The notes beneath the pieces were generated by a model. The model was given only the letters and a program-made list of their open reading frames with translations, ran no database searches and had not been told where the DNA came from. This document shows positions 1 through 13,250 of a stretch of DNA of 64,000 nt, one piece after another (position 1 is the stretch's first letter; each line of letters starts with the position of its first letter). The stretch is taken from assembly GCA_963971225.1 (NCBI GenBank), contig OZ020269.1:94640540-94704539 (forward strand), read 5' to 3'. The translations under genes were made by a program, and so were the position numbers. This DNA comes from Melieria omissa (lineage: Eukaryota > Arthropoda > Insecta > Diptera > Ulidiidae).

Positions 1-460
1 ATGGGTCATTTTGATCCTTATGTTGAATTGGCATACGAAAACCATGTAGCTTTACATTTTAGGTGAATGATGTGTTTAGCAATTTGATTGAAAATACTAC
101 GAAAAACATGTTTGTGAAATATTTTAACCCTTTAGCTCCTATTTGTAAGGGTCATTTTGATCCTTATGTTGAATTGGCATACGAAAACCATGTAGCTTTA
201 CATTTTAGGTGAATGATGTGTTTAGCAATTTGAATGAAAATACTACGAAAAACATTTTTGTGAAATATTTTAACCCTTTAGCTCCTATTTGTAAAGGTCA
301 ATTTGATCCTTATGTTGAATCGGCATGCGAAAACCATGTAACCTTTCATTTTAGGTATCCGATGTGTTTATCAATTTTATTGAAAATACTACGAGGAACA
401 TTTTTGTAAAATACTTTAACCCTTTAGCTCCTATTTTTGTGGGTCAGTTTGATCCTTTTT
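1..460. repeat. 146-bp tandem repeat array, cut by the window edge
   Basis: Units start with GGTCATTTTGATCC-like sequence near 3, 149, 295 and 441, giving a period of 146 bp. The first two full units differ at only a couple of positions and the third is more diverged. The fourth is a short stub. The array probably continues to the left of the window. The 66-codon frame inside it is a by-product of the repeat and is not a gene. Confidence 0.9.
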
Positions 461-639
461 CCTAAAATGCCGAAAAATGTTCTTTGAAATAGCACTTTTA
501 AGGAAGAAATGTACTATGAAAATATTTGTCATAAAATTCTGCTATAGATCTCTGAATACACCAAAGCTCAAAAATTTATTGAAGCGCTACAAAGAAGTAA
601 AAACTGGAACATATACTTTTTACACGTTTATAGTTTTTT

Positions 640-880
640 ATTCACTCTACTGGTATCCCTTTTTATATGTTGTACATTATAATTATTAAAAAAAGTTGCT
701 GAAAAAAATTGTAAAAAACCTTTATTCAAGGGTTAATGGCTGACTCCCTGGCTTTTTCACTCCTTCTACTGGTATCCGTTTTCAAAAACTTTTTTTTAAT
801 GTTGTACATTGTAATAAGCAAAAAAAAGCTGACAATAACCTTAAAATAACGTTCATTCAAGGGTTAATGACGCAATGTGT
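640..880. repeat. Diverged tandem duplication, about 115-120 bp
   Basis: A block containing CTACTGGTATCC, a TGTTGTACATT segment and ATTCAAGGGTTAATG occurs twice in a row. The copies are diverged and differ by small insertions. No coding potential is seen. Confidence 0.6.
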
Positions 881-3424
881 CAATGATGCCATTTTGCTTC
901 ATACAAACATTGTCTTCATTGTCAGCACTGATTGCATGACATCATGATTTACTGTGTTTAATATAATTATTAATACAATTATGTCATACAACAACAACAG
1001 TAAAAAATAAACAAAAAAATAAACCGAAATTAAATTTAATAATGGCGATATAATTAAAATAATTTCACACCAACAAAAATGCTTTCCGCTAGCAATAATT
1101 TGCCGCGTAAAGTCGCAAACCATGCAATGTCCATGAACGAAGGTCACAACAAAGCGCCGCAAATAAACGCAACCAAAATGTATTGCTTGAAAATTGTCTT
1201 TAAAGGTTAAGTGAGCGCAAAACCAATTGGCACGTTGGCCACATCATCATCAACAGACGCAGCAACTACAACAACAACAGTAACACCAAAGCCAACGATA
1301 GCAAGAAAAGTAAGCAGCCACCGAAAAACGAAAAACCCTGAGCTCGCCGCCAAGTCGCGTGCAATGTTGCCCATTTGTTATTATTTGCGGACGCCAACGC
1401 GAAAAAATAAAACAACAACAACACGACTGCCATCCAATACAAACAGCAAATTCGCATACAAATTACCCTGTTCAGGCAGACGCCGCCACCGTCGTCTGCA
1501 CTTATTTAATGCAATCATTGCTGGTGTTGCTACTATTATTTTTTTACATTTTTTTTACATTTTTTTCCTGCTTCCTTTTTGTTGCCTCGTATTGGTGGAA
1601 GGTTTTTCTTTAATTCACGCAGTGTTATTGTTGGCGCTATTGGTGTTGGTGTTGTTGTTATTGTTGTTTTGTGCAAATAAGAACGCAATCAAAATTGCAA
1701 ATATTTTCATATAAAAGTAAATTTTTATCACACGCACACAAACACACACACACAGAGACGCAAGCAAGCAGGCAGTGAACCACACATGAGTGGAAATAAC
1801 GGAAGCGCCAGCGGACGTGTGAATGAACGTGCGGACAGACACAAGCAGCCAGGCAGACAGACTAAAATTTAAAAAAAAATATAGCAGCGAAAATTGGCAG
1901 TGTTGTGTGATAAACAATGCTCACACACATATACACAAATACATATTTTTATGCATGAAGCGCATATAAAAAAAAATTGCATATAAAAAACCGTTGGTGC
2001 ATAGGCAGGCACGTACAAAAACAACGAACTCATCATAAAAACATTAGCGTTTTTTGTTTCAACTGTTGCCGCATTCCGTCCACACATACATATTTTCTTA
2101 TTGTAGTCAGTGTTGTTGTTGTTGTTGTAGCATGCATTCGTTGCCACCAACTTCATGGTGCATGCGTTGCTTTCATTTGATTTTTTTGCCACTTTTAATT
2201 CACATTTATATGAAATTTCGTTTTTATAATGCATATTTTTAGGGGCACAGCAAAAAATGAAACCCAAAACAAAAACAAGAAACAACAGCGAAACATATTA
2301 CGCTCAGAAAATACCGAATCACACAACAACAACAACAACAAACCAACTGCCACCGAACAGAAGCGCCAAAGACAAAAACTGCGCACAACCCCCTAAAAGC
2401 ACACTACACTTCACACAAACACACATGCAACCGTACAGTAGAAGCCATATGCAGTCACATCTATATGTATATGTATGTATGTATGCAGTTGATGCCAACC
2501 AGAGGCCAAGTGGCCAGGCGAAAAGGGCCAACGACGACAAGTGGCAAATGGCGGGGGCGTTGTGCATAAAAATGCGACTAAATGCGCGCAGCGTGGAAAC
2601 GGCCAACGCACATATGTCGCATTCCGCATGTCGTTGTCGTTGGTTGGCATCGTCTGCACTCTCCTGTTGCTGCCGCTGCTGTGTCGGGTAACTGTAATTC
2701 GCTTTTATGTGAGGCCTGGCTTTTGGCTGCTCGCTGGCCGAGCCGAGACGTTCGCTGATTTAGCGCGCGATAATGATGTCACATCTGCAGCACGGCTGCT
2801 TTTGTTGCTTTTGGCATTTCAAGTGGCAAGCAACAATTTTGTTTTATTTTACTTTAAAGATTCGTTATTTATTGTAGGAATTTCAAAATGGATTTTTCCA
2901 GATATTTCTCTGAGAAAATGCATTCACTTACTTTACATTTAGAGTTGAAAATGCAGTGATCGACTGTCAGTTCGTTACTTCAGACTTCAATACTTTTGGA
3001 AGCATAGGGCCTCAAGAAGGCTATTGTAAGTTGTTATGATTACGTCAATCGATTTCAGCTCTGTCAGGGTGGGTAGCAGTCCTACTCTCCCTAGTAGAGA
3101 CACCTTTGTATGAGAAAATGTAATCTTGGCTTGCATCGCTGCTAGTTAGGAGGTGTTCTTAGAAAGCGCATGGGTTCGTGTCCTTGATGATCTTTTATTG
3201 GAAGGTGTATGCGCTACGACATATGTAAATTTTTCGGTTTGTCAGCAATGCCAGTTGTCTGCTTAGTGATGTTGTTGTTGTTGGGCTGGTAAAACTTCTG
3301 GGTATAAAAATCTGCTCCATGTGACCATTACATCTGATTGGAGAAGAAATGAAAGTAAAATGTTTGACTGGGTAATTCTGATGAGAAAGAATCATTTGAA
3401 GCAATTAGAAAGGAAAGGAAAAGA
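881..3424. other. mbl upstream intron, mostly single-copy
   Basis: No exon is recognised. The stretch has CAA/ACA-type runs (about 1255-1290 and 2325-2345), GTTGTTGTT runs, a short CA tract near 1735-1755 and ATGTATGT repeats near 2465. Open frames of 60-167 codons are low-complexity (poly-Thr, poly-Leu, poly-Val) and come from these repeats. This is typical dipteran intron sequence and may contain enhancers, but none can be identified by eye. Confidence 0.6.
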
Positions 3425-3655
3425 AAATAAAATAAAATAAAATAAAATAAAATAAAATAAAATAAAATAAAATAAAATAAAATAAAATAAAATAAAATAA
3501 AATAAAATAAATTAAAGTAAAATAAAATAAAATAAAATAAAATAAAATAAAATAAAATAAAATAAAATAAAATAAAATAAAATAATATAAAATAAAATAA
3601 AATAAAATAAAATAAAATAAAATAAAATAAAATAAAATTAAATAAAATAAAAAAA
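3425..3655. repeat. (AAAAT)n microsatellite
   Basis: About 45 consecutive AAAAT pentamers with a few single-base interruptions. Its minus strand gives an artefactual open frame of repeated FILFY units. Confidence 0.97.
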
Positions 3656-3735
3656 AGTAAAATCAAATCAAATCAAGTCAAATCAAATCAAATCAAATCA
3701 AATCAAATCAAATCAAATCAAATAAAATAAAAAAA
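3656..3735. repeat. (AATCA)n microsatellite, derived from the AAAAT array
   Basis: About 12 AATCA pentamers directly abut the AAAAT array, then the sequence returns to AAAAT-like units. The shared 5-bp register suggests a point-mutated unit that spread inside the same array. Confidence 0.93.
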
Positions 3736-5009
3736 TTAAAACTTAAAATCTTAAATAAATTAAAATAAAGGAAAGAATCGAAGCGGGAAAGGGAAACAAA
3801 CTGAAGCAAAAGAGCTCATTGCACTTCACGCCGGGGCACCGTGGCGGCAATATGTTTTTTACATCACTTAAATTTTGCCAATTTTTTTCATCAAATTAAA
3901 CAATTTTTCTCATTGCAAAAAATTTAATATCTTCGAATCTTCTAACGCCTTCAAACGCAGTATTTGTGCTTCATTTCACTTCTCCCACTCCACTCAGTCA
4001 CATTGCTGCTACCTTAGAACCACGAGAACCACTTAACTCTTCGCTGCTATTCGCTTCCCCACCTCTTCTCTACTACGCCCCTCCGCCCTCGTTCCCGCTA
4101 AAACTCACTTCATTGTAGAAAGCTGCAGCAGCAGTCACCATTTGCGTCCCTCGCGCCATTAAATTCCCTATTCTTATCACGTGCAACGAAATATAGCAGC
4201 AACAACATCAACAATGGCAACAGCAAAAAGCCATTTCACACATGCAATATCGCAATCATGTGCTGCACACAAACACACACATGAAAATATTGTATTTCGG
4301 TATTTCAAATACACACGTTTCGACACTGCTCCCCCCACCTCCTTCTTCATATCACAACTGATTCCCTAACACGCTCAGCATTTGTGCTTTCAGCTTGTTG
4401 TGACATCGCGCCGCGGAGGAGTGCGCAAAATTGTTTCGTTTATTGTGACAATTTTAACTTTATCGCAAACACTCCACCTTCTTCCCCCTCCCCCTCCCCA
4501 CTCCATCGGCAGCCGTTCACATTTAGCCGCTGACTTTCACCTTCCACTGCCGTCACATCTGTGCGCAGCGCCTACGATTGTGTGTGTGTGTGAGTGTGAG
4601 CGGATGTGCGTGCAAGTGTATTTGTGTATTTGTCTGCATGTGTGTATGTGTTTGTCAACTTCATTGTCATATTTATCTGCAATCAGACATGGTGAACGCA
4701 CCGAAAAAATCCTCGAAAAATGAAAGCCAACGAAAATATAGAAAATGCTAGTTTCATTCGAGCGTTGCATTGACAAAAATTTATATCGCAAGTATGTAAA
4801 ATTACAAAAAACAAAAACCCCAAAAAAGAAAATGTCGAATTTTCTTGCTCGTTTGAAATTGGCCAAGTGAAATGGCAAACATTTTGCTCGCCTGCGATAA
4901 AAATTTAATGTCACTCAAGATAAGAAATTTTGCAATGCATTTCAATGGTGTTACGACTTTGGGAGAGTAAAGCCAGCTGGAGGGAAATATAAATATATAT
5001 ATTTTTAAA
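3736..5009. other. mbl upstream intron, mostly single-copy
   Basis: Moderately GC-rich, pyrimidine-rich patches (CTTCCCCCTCCCC near 4480) and a TG/AG tract near 4578-4600. No exon, RNA gene or transposon is recognised. Confidence 0.5.
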
Positions 5010-5945
5010 CATTACTCAAGAATAAGTTTAATGAACTTTAAAATTATTATCAATTCATTAAAATGTTTTAAAAATTCATTTAAAATAAATAATAATTATC
5101 AAAATATTATTATTTCTTTTCAATGAATTTTTGAAATTTATGAAAAAAAATGAAAACATTTTTTAAAATTTTCAAAATATTAGTATTTTTTCAGTAAATT
5201 TTGAATTTTTTTTTTAATTTATTAATTTTTTTTAATAAATTTTAAATATTTATTGAAAAAAAAAACAATAGTTTTGATGAGTTTTCAAAATTCATTCAAA
5301 ACAAGTAATAATATTTGAAAATTTTGAAAAATATATTCATTTGTTTTCATGAATTTTAAAAATTCATTGACAAGAAATAATAATATTTTGAAAATTTTTT
5401 TTAAATTTATTTCATTTAAAAAATTTTAAAATTCATTGAAAACAACTACTAAAATTTTGAAAGCTTTTAAAAATTTATTCATATGTTTTCATGGATTTTA
5501 AAAATTCATTGAAAACAAATACGACTAATATTTTGAAAAGTTTTAAAAATGTATTCATTTGTTTTGATGAATTTTGAAAATGTATTGAAAAGTAATAATA
5601 ATATTTTGAAAATTTTTTAAATTTATTCATTTATATTCATGAATTTAAAAAATTCGTTGAAAAAATACTAATATTTTGCAATTTTTTAAAAATGTTTCAT
5701 TTGTTTTGATGAGTTTTAAAAATTAATTCAAAACAAATAATAATTTTTTTTTAATTTTGGAATATTTATTAATTTGTTTTCGTGAATTTAAAAAATTCAT
5801 TGAAAACACTAATATTTTGAAAATTTTTTTAAAATGTATTCATTTGTTTTATGAATTTTAAAAATTCATTCAAAACAAATAATAATTTTTTGAAAATTTT
5901 GAAAAATGTATTAATTTGTTTTCATGAATTTAAAAAATTGATTAC
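5010..5945. repeat. AT-rich tandem array, about 75-bp units
   Basis: Around a dozen diverged units share AATTCATTGAAAACAAATAATAA followed by ATTTTGAAAATTTT and TTCATTTGTTTTCATGAATTT. Unit spacing is about 70-85 bp and variable. Almost no G or C is present outside the CATTG and CATGAA words. This is an intronic satellite with no coding capacity. Confidence 0.8.
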
Positions 5946-6484
5946 TATTGTTGGCAGTGTCCATGGACATAGGTCCAACTGTCGCCGCCCTCCTTTTGAC
6001 TGGCAGAAGCGCCAGTTCACAACTACTTGAAGTGGATCTGACCACCCAAAGTCGGTTGATTCTGTGGCCTTCAATAGGTCACCTATTTATAACAAAATTG
6101 AAGAATATTGCTGTCGAATCTACCCCAGCTATAGCTTTTCCCTTTGACTAACAATTGAAAGGGCTCACAACTAACTGAAGTAGACCTGGATAGCCCGAAG
6201 TTGAGTGATTTAGAGGCCTGCAATGATCAGTTCCTGACATCAAGAGAAATTTCCAGAAGATAGCAAAGTGCACCGTATACTTGCTTCTCATCTTCATTAA
6301 CCTCTCAGACTAAATATTGTAGTCACATAGTCCAGAAAACCATACAATAGACCATCAAGAAGGAGCTATTGAAATCTTCAAGAGATAGCAAAGTGCACCG
6401 TAATTTTTCTACTCTGCTTCATTAACTTCCCGGAAGAAAGACGTATAGATGTCACATGGTCCAGAAGACAGTACACTAGTATAC
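5946..6484. repeat. Two successive diverged tandem duplications
   Basis: One block (TTCACAACTACTTGAAGTGGATCTG... near 6015) recurs in diverged form near 6155. A second block with GATAGCAAAGTGCACCGTA recurs near 6258 and 6383, followed in each copy by CTTCATTAAC and GTCACATRGTCCAGAA. No function is recognised. This may be old transposon sequence. Confidence 0.65.
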
Positions 6485-6492
6485 CATACCAT

Positions 6493-6649
6493 CAAGGGTG
6501 CACACAAGGGTGACTTAGGGGGTTTAAATCCCCTTCAACTACCAGTTTGTTTCAAAAATTTCTGGGGACAATTATGATTTCAAATGATATTGGGAATGGG
6601 CTACTCCCTCCCCCTCGCCCCCCCAAAAAAAATCCCATGTACGTCACTG
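6493..6649. mobile_element. hAT-type MITE, 157 bp
   Basis: The two ends form an imperfect terminal inverted repeat (CAAGGGTGCACAC at the left; the right end read inverted is CAGTGACGTACAT). Flanks are CATACCAT (6485-6492) and CATACCAA (6650-6657), an 8-bp target duplication with one mismatch. An 8-bp duplication with ends of CA-G-TG type is the hAT superfamily pattern. The internal part has a G-run, then AAATCCCC, then a C-run, like the element at 44541. It is non-coding. Confidence 0.75.
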
Positions 6650-6657
6650 CATACCAA

Positions 6658-9314
6658 GGTGGTTTCAAAGCGACATCAGGACTCTAATTTTATGTTGAAA
6701 CATTGCCACTGGAACCAAACAAACCAACATACGAATTTCAGGTTCATCTATTTTACTTTAAAGAATTTTAAAACCAAGATTTGTTGTCAATAAAAGACCA
6801 CCACCACCAACACTTGAATTGCTTCAACATTTCCAACATGTCACATGCAATACAAAAAATGACAAAAAAATTGAAACAATTATTCAAAAAAAATTAGATT
6901 GCTAAACCCATCAATCCATGGCTTCAAGCAAGCCTGCATCAATCAGTTGTTTCGCTTTGCTGCCATTCTTGAAGTTTTTTTTCTAGTTTTTATTTAATTT
7001 TCTGTTTTTTTTTTGGCTGTTCTTTTGTGAACATTGTGGAAAATCAAATTTTCTTCAACAATCACAAAATCGCCCAATAAGTGCATAAAAATGGTCAACA
7101 ATTCATCAGCACGCAATTGTGTCAATCGGCTGCCGCATCAAACTACTGCTTGGTGCTTTCTCTCTCTCTTGTCTCTCTCTCACTCTCTCATTTAACTATC
7201 TCTTTCACTGCTGCACATGCGACGACAAATTGATGGCAAACTTGCTGCGTTTTAACGCTTATCCTCTCCACTCTGCCTCGATTGCCCGTTTAGAGTGCAG
7301 CATGTCACGACCGACATGGCGGGCACCGGCCAGCGGGGCGTGTAACGGCCATAATTCAATTGTCAACGTGATGTGCAACATGCGATAACTTTCTGCTTTG
7401 CCTTTGCCATTATTGCATGGGTTTTCTCGTTTTCGTTGGTGCTGCTTTGGCATTTCGTTAGAACTGTCTGAATGGTTGCGCATGTGTGTGTGTGTGTGTG
7501 TGGTTCTTGAGCGGCTGTTGGTCGAGCAGATAGACAGACACACACAGACACATAGACAGCCAGACACACAGACAGTCAGACAGATGGACAGGCATCACCT
7601 TACAATCAACAACGCTGCTCTCTGTCGCACAGGAGACATTGAAGATGTAGATGGAACGTAGCGAAGGACGAAGGACGCACAACGGCAGTTAATGCCTTCT
7701 GCACAATTTATATATTTTTTCCTCAATTTTTCTTGTACTACACTTTTATACGCTTTATTGCTATATGTCTTCTACTCCTCCTTCAATAAGTGATCAAGTT
7801 GAAAAAGCGACAAGAAGACAAACTTTTATCAGATAAACAACAACAAAAATATAAAAAATATTGAGGCACAACAAAAAAACGGACAGCATGACAAAGCATA
7901 TTAAAAGCGGGGCAGGAGGTGGCAGCGAACAAGGGTCTGCAGGACGAAAAAAAGAAATAATAATAATGTAACAACTTTATCGATTTGCTCAACGAGGCTC
8001 GTTATTACATTCTTTATTGGCCACACATGTTCGGTATTGGGATGCGATGTGATGCGATGCGATGCCAATGCCAGACCAGCACACAGACAGACACACACGC
8101 CGACGGTCAGCGGACACTCCTTTGCCATTAGCCGAGCGCGCTCGCAACACTCCAGGCGGCACAGATGCGGCAACTGACCAACAAACCCAAACAGATTTGC
8201 GGCACAGCGAACACAGCGAACGGACACGGGACACTTTGAAGGCAGCCATCGAAATAGTAACCCCACCCATTCACTTTCCGAGACAACATGCTGCACTGCT
8301 CATCCCCCATCCCTTACCCACTCACACCCCACATGCACTCGCCGAGTGCCTCGAGTGTTCGTGTCGCAACAGATTTGCTTCCTTTCATGTTTTAGAAAAC
8401 ATATTGTTGATGCTATTACGCCAGTGTTGTTGTTGTATTATATATTATTTGTTGTTGTAATACAACAGCAGCCACGCCATATGCACAGTTGTCTTTTTTA
8501 TGCCAAGACTGACTCTTACTTTTTCCAGTTCTTTGCTGCGTCTTCACTACTTTCACAACTAAGCCGAATCCCTCCTCCAACCCACGTCGCTACCTGCCAG
8601 CACATTTTTCTCAACTGTGTCCTCTCGGTTTACTGGGTCCTCTCGGTATTGTGTTCTTCATTTGATTTTTTATTATTTTTCTAAATTTGTTGTTCAGAAA
8701 TTGATTTCTTGTCTTTGCGCTGGCGTTGTCGTTGGCGTTGTCGTTGCCACTGTGCGGCATCTCTCTTGTCTTGTCGTTGTTGAACGCTTGTCTCGCATGT
8801 TATTGCTGTCGTTATTATTATATTGTTGTTGTTCTTGTTGCTATCAGAAAATTTAATATGTTATCCTGTTGTTGGTTTGCGAAAATATTGAATTTTCTGC
8901 TTCCATTTCTCACACAGCCGACTAGACAAAGCAGCTAACGTCGCATATTGCGTACGCTTCGAGAGTCAGCCAATCTCTGTGGGTCTACCTAACCCATTAT
9001 TGCCAGTTTATATAATCAATTTTATTTATTGCATTGTTGCTGGAAGTGTGTGCTTGTCATTTTCTAATATATGAAATTTAATTTGTGGTATTTTAAAACT
9101 TTTTTAGCCGCATGCCACATTCAACATGTGTCTCATTGAAATAGTGTCACATGATTGACACAGCATTGAAATTGCTACACACATAGCAAAGCATACTATC
9201 AGGCATTGCACTAATGAAACAAGTTTCAAAGTTAATAACAAATTTGTTTGATAGATCTTTCATTTTGGTTAGAATGGCTTTTTTTAATTTAGAATCTTAA
9301 ACAACAAATCAAAT
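6658..9314. other. mbl upstream intron, mostly single-copy
   Basis: No exon is recognised. It contains a CTCTCT tract (7157-7190), a TG microsatellite (about 7481-7502) followed by CAGACA repeats (7530-7585), GATGCGATGTGATGC repeats near 8041-8065 and GTTGTTGTT runs near 8425-8460 and 8820-8840. Overlapping frames on both strands here are low-complexity shadows. Confidence 0.55.
7481..7502. repeat. (TG)n microsatellite
   Basis: About ten uninterrupted TG dinucleotides. Confidence 0.95.
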
Positions 9315-9396
9315 ATTTTTATGAACAAAGTCAATCAAGTGAAATCAATTCAGCAATTTTTATGAACAAAGTCAACCAAGTGAAATCAATTCAGCG
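9315..9396. repeat. 41-bp direct tandem duplication next to mariner
   Basis: The 41-bp unit starting ATTTTTATGAACAAAGTCAA at 9315 repeats at 9356 with very few changes. It ends six bases before the left end of the mariner element. Confidence 0.9.
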
Positions 9397-9401
9397 ATAA
9401 A

Positions 9402-10677
9402 CCAGGTATATCAGTATAAAGTGAACCTTTTTTTGCGAAAATAAAACACTAATTTTAAATGGGAAAGTAAAAAACATTTTATTCAAAGTATTGGCCATTG
9501 CTAGCCACACATTTTGTCCATCTTTCAGGCAATTTGTGGACACCGCGCCAATAGAGTTGTTTGTCTTTTCAAGCAAACCAATCAGACACACAATTTTCGA
9601 CTTCCTCGTAGGAATCGAAGTGCTGCTCAGCCAATGCGTGTCTCATCGATTAAAACAAATGGTAGTCGGAAGAAGCCAAGTCTGGTGAATACGGCGGGTG
9701 GGGTAGCAGCACCCAGCCAAGTGCTTTGATTGTATCCTGAACCGGTCTTGCTTTGTGTGCAGGAGCATTGTCATGGAGCAAAATTACCCTGCCGTGTCTT
9801 CTGGCCCATTCTAGTCATTTTTCGATCAATGCATGGTTCAAATTGATCATTTGTTGTCGGTAGCGATCAGTATTAACGGTTTTGCCAGGTTTTAACAACT
9901 CGTAATACACCACGCCCCTTTGGTCCCACCAAACACACAGCATTGTTTTCTTGCCTAATTGATCTGGTTTTGCAGGCGATGTTGAAGATTGTCCCGGATT
10001 AACCCATAATTTTTTCCGATTAGATTAAAATAGATCCATTTTTCATCGTCAGTAACAATTTGAAGCAACATTGATTTTCTTTTATGTTTTTGAAGCACCT
10101 TGAAGTACTTTGAAAACACTTGTGAAGGTGTTTTTCCGGTTTTCCATCTGCCTTTCATTCAATTCATGTGGCACCCATCTTCCACACTTTTGGATCCTTC
10201 CCATAGCTTTTAAACGGACAGAAATTGTTGCTTGTGCAACATTTAACATTTCTGCCATTTGCTTTTGACTCAAAGTGTCATCTTTATCCAATATCGTTGG
10301 CAATTCGGCGTCTTCAAACTATTTTGGTGGTCTTTCACGTTCTTCATTTCTCACATCAAAATCATTATTTCTGAACCGTTGAAACCGTTGATGATCACCA
10401 TATGCCTCGACAAGCATTTGATGCGACTCTGCAGCACTTTTCTTCAAATGAAAACAAAAAATTAATGCTTTCCGCAAATCATCACTATCTGGTACAAAAT
10501 TCGACATTTTTAACACGATGAAAAAATATGATGTTATTTGTTCATTGACCTGATGTATACTAAATATGCTTGACAGATGTCATAGCAACAAAACAAAATA
10601 ATTATGACTTGTTCACAACAAATATTCCCTATCGAAACATTTGTACCTTGAGGCTCACTTCGTACTGATATACCTGG
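9402..10677 (-). mobile_element. Full-length mariner element (Mos1-like)
   Basis: Inverted ends start CCAGGTATATCAGTA at the left (9402) and, read from the other strand, at the right (10677). They continue to match for about 27 bp with three or four differences. The right end is followed by TA; the left flank is AA, so the expected TA duplication is decayed on one side. The length of 1,276 bp is close to the usual 1.3 kb of mariner. It contains a transposase pseudogene on the minus strand and lies inside the mbl intron, antisense to mbl. Confidence 0.92.
9479..10507 (-). pseudogene. mariner transposase pseudogene
   Basis: The reading begins MSNFVPDSDDLRKAL near 10507 and ends NGQYFE-stop at 9479, as expected for an approximately 345-residue mariner DD34D transposase. 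Recognisable parts in order are the N-terminal helix-turn-helix (FCFHLKKSAAESHQMLVEAYGD), the second DNA-binding part and linker (GRWVPHELNERQME), the first catalytic Asp in VTDDEKW, the second in HDNAPAH and the third in SPDLASSDYHLF. Coding is broken: about a dozen residues are missing after AYGD, and at least three frameshifts scatter the protein over several frames. It is therefore dead, although all three catalytic acids remain visible. Confidence 0.9.
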
Positions 10678-10680
10678 TAT

Positions 10681-11240
10681 TTATTTTATAAAATTATTTA
10701 AAAATTAAAAAAAAATTTAAAAATTATTAAAAATTATTTTTTAAAATAAATATAAAATTTTAATTTTCTTATTTTAATTAAATAATTAAATAAATAAATA
10801 ATAAATTTAATTTTCTTTTACATTATAAAACAAATTATTTAAGTAAATAAAACATAAAATATATAAAAATTAAACAAAAATTATTCAAGTAAATAAATAA
10901 ATTTGAAAATTACACAAAATTTATTTTATAAAAAGTAAAATATAGTATTAATAAAATTATTAAAAAAAACCTATTTCATAAAATAAGGTTTACAAAAAGT
11001 TAAAAACAAAATAAAAAACAAAAAAATAAAAATAAAAAAATTAATAAAATAGTAAATTAAAAAATTCAATTATTTCAATTTATTTATTTATTTATATTTT
11101 ATTTAAATTATTTTAAAAATCTGTTTTATAAAAAACGTTGAAAACAGTTTTGTTTTATAAAAAAGTAAAATAAATAAACAAAAATAATACATTATGAAAT
11201 AAATACAAATAATGTAAATTTATAATTAAAAGTTATACAT
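10681..11240. repeat. AT-rich low-complexity tract
   Basis: More than 500 bp of nearly pure A and T with recurrent AAATTATT, TTATAAAA and AAATAAAT words. It starts directly at the end of the mariner element. No clear unit length and no gene. Confidence 0.75.
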
Positions 11241-12068
11241 ACCCCAACCATCACTACGTGGGGTACCTGCCTTATACCACAATCACAATTGCCTATTTTC
11301 TAAAAAAAACAAAAACCGAATCTACTTTTAGGCACTTAAGCTTTTAGTATTTCCAACAATCTCATTAGAAACCTAATAGCTTCCCTAATTTATGCAACAA
11401 AAAAAACAAAACTCGCAATGTTCCTTTATAAAAATTGCTTATCTTAATGACCACAAAATCTGGCATACTTTCAAGCGCAATTAACCCCACAAATTCAGCA
11501 TTTTATTGCAAATAAGTTCCAGCAAATTGAACATATTTACTGGAAGATAAAAACTCACTTTGATTAGTGTCTACTAATTAAAAATTACAATCACCCATAT
11601 GAGTGAAAAAATTTGCATATTCTTGGGCGGATTACCATCGGGTACGAAAAACCAATTTCCAAAGACGCGCGCCGATAAAGATCACGCTGCCAGTATTGCG
11701 CCAAAACGTCGGCTGCTTAAGCACCCACATAACACTTACATGCGCCGCTGTAGCATATTTCAGGGCATATTTGCCGGCTCTTAATGGGCAAAGGCGGGAC
11801 GCGCGCGCTTTTTTACCTGCATATTTATGGTGAGCACTTAAATGTGCGCGGCATAAAATAAAGTAAAACGCCAAATGAAACAAAATGAAAAGCACATCAC
11901 ACGGGCGGCTGAGCAGAGCGGCTCGCGTACGCTCGGCGGCGGCACTTAATGGGACGTTCGGGAATGGAAATACGCGCGCGGTAAGCCATCATTTACATAC
12001 GCAAACTTGCCGCCACCTACGTGATGTGTTTGTATATGTATGTGTGGGTGTTTCTTTCGGAGTATACG

Positions 12069-12090
12069 AGTGTGTGTGTGTGTGTGTGTA
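12069..12090. repeat. (TG)n microsatellite
   Basis: About ten TG dinucleotides. Confidence 0.93.
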
Positions 12091-13229
12091 TGCGAGCGTG
12101 TAAGGTGAATTCATTAAACGGCATTAACACCCGAAATTTACACACTAAATTACATTTACGAGCATACTTGTAGGCGTTGGAAACAAAAACATCAAACCAA
12201 CACAACACAATCCCGCCCAGCGCCAGAGCCAACGTCGCGGCTGCCAACAAAGCGCGCTTTATCTAAGCCAACGCACACACACACACACCTTCAGCAACAC
12301 AGAGCAAGGCGCGACGGCGCCATAAAGTATGTGAAACAAAATTTGGCATGCATTGCTGTGCTCATTTTATGCGGAAAATTGCAAATTTTATTGTTATTTT
12401 ATGGCAATGCCAAGAAGTAGACAGCGACAGCGACAGCCAGCCGACGTCGCGCAAGGACGACAAGCAGCAGCACGAAGCGGTTGGCGCGCGCACACAGCCA
12501 CACGCACACATTGACATTCACATTCACATACGTCGAGCAGCTTACAAATTATTTGATGGCGCCGAAAAGACGGCAACAATATTTATACTATTCCACACTA
12601 ATGTAATAAAAAGTAATATAATTTGCTGGGAATTGCATTGGGTGCGCGTCAAGGCCCCTGCGACCTCTGCGAGAGAGAGAGAGAAAGACATAGATAGAGA
12701 GAAAACGTGCGGTTTGAAGTGCGCCCAGAAAATCAATTTTTCACAAAACAAACACCAAATGGGCAAAAGTGTGCAAAAGGCAAAAACAAAAATGTAAAAA
12801 TAGAGGGGGACAAATGCTCAACGAACCAACAACAAAAAACAAACAAATAAACGAACCAACGAATGAGTCAACGCACGAGTTGACGATACGGCGCGCGCTC
12901 CAATCGTAATCACGGCCAACAACTGAAAGCTGCTATTTGTTTGCTTGTTTGTGTACAACATTTGTAACAACAACAACAATAAAAAAATAACAAAAAATGT
13001 TACAGCCATAAGCTGCAGCAAGCGAACGCGCCTAAAAATATGCTACCATGAAGCAATATTTATTTACCGCTAAATTATTATGAGCCTCATTAATTCAATA
13101 CAAGGCAATGCCGACGTGCGGTCATGCTTAAGGCGAGCAGCAAAAATCGAATTCGCCAAAGGTGAAATGGCAAAAAAAACAAAACAGCCAAAAGCGAAAA
13201 AGCCAAAAATGAAGACAACAAGAAATATT

Positions 13230-13250
13230 TGTGTGTGTGTGTGTGTGTGA
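13230..13250. repeat. (TG)n microsatellite
   Basis: About ten TG dinucleotides. Confidence 0.93.

Noticed and set aside
1211..1714. 167-codon frame, longest in the left part
   Set aside because: Starts at a non-ATG codon and is low-complexity (Thr/Pro then Leu/Val runs) from ACA and GTT repeats.
3328..3666. 112-codon minus-strand frame of repeated FILFY units (and a similar one at 21081-21275)
   Set aside because: Pure translation of the AAAAT microsatellite, whose 5-bp unit has no stop in this frame.
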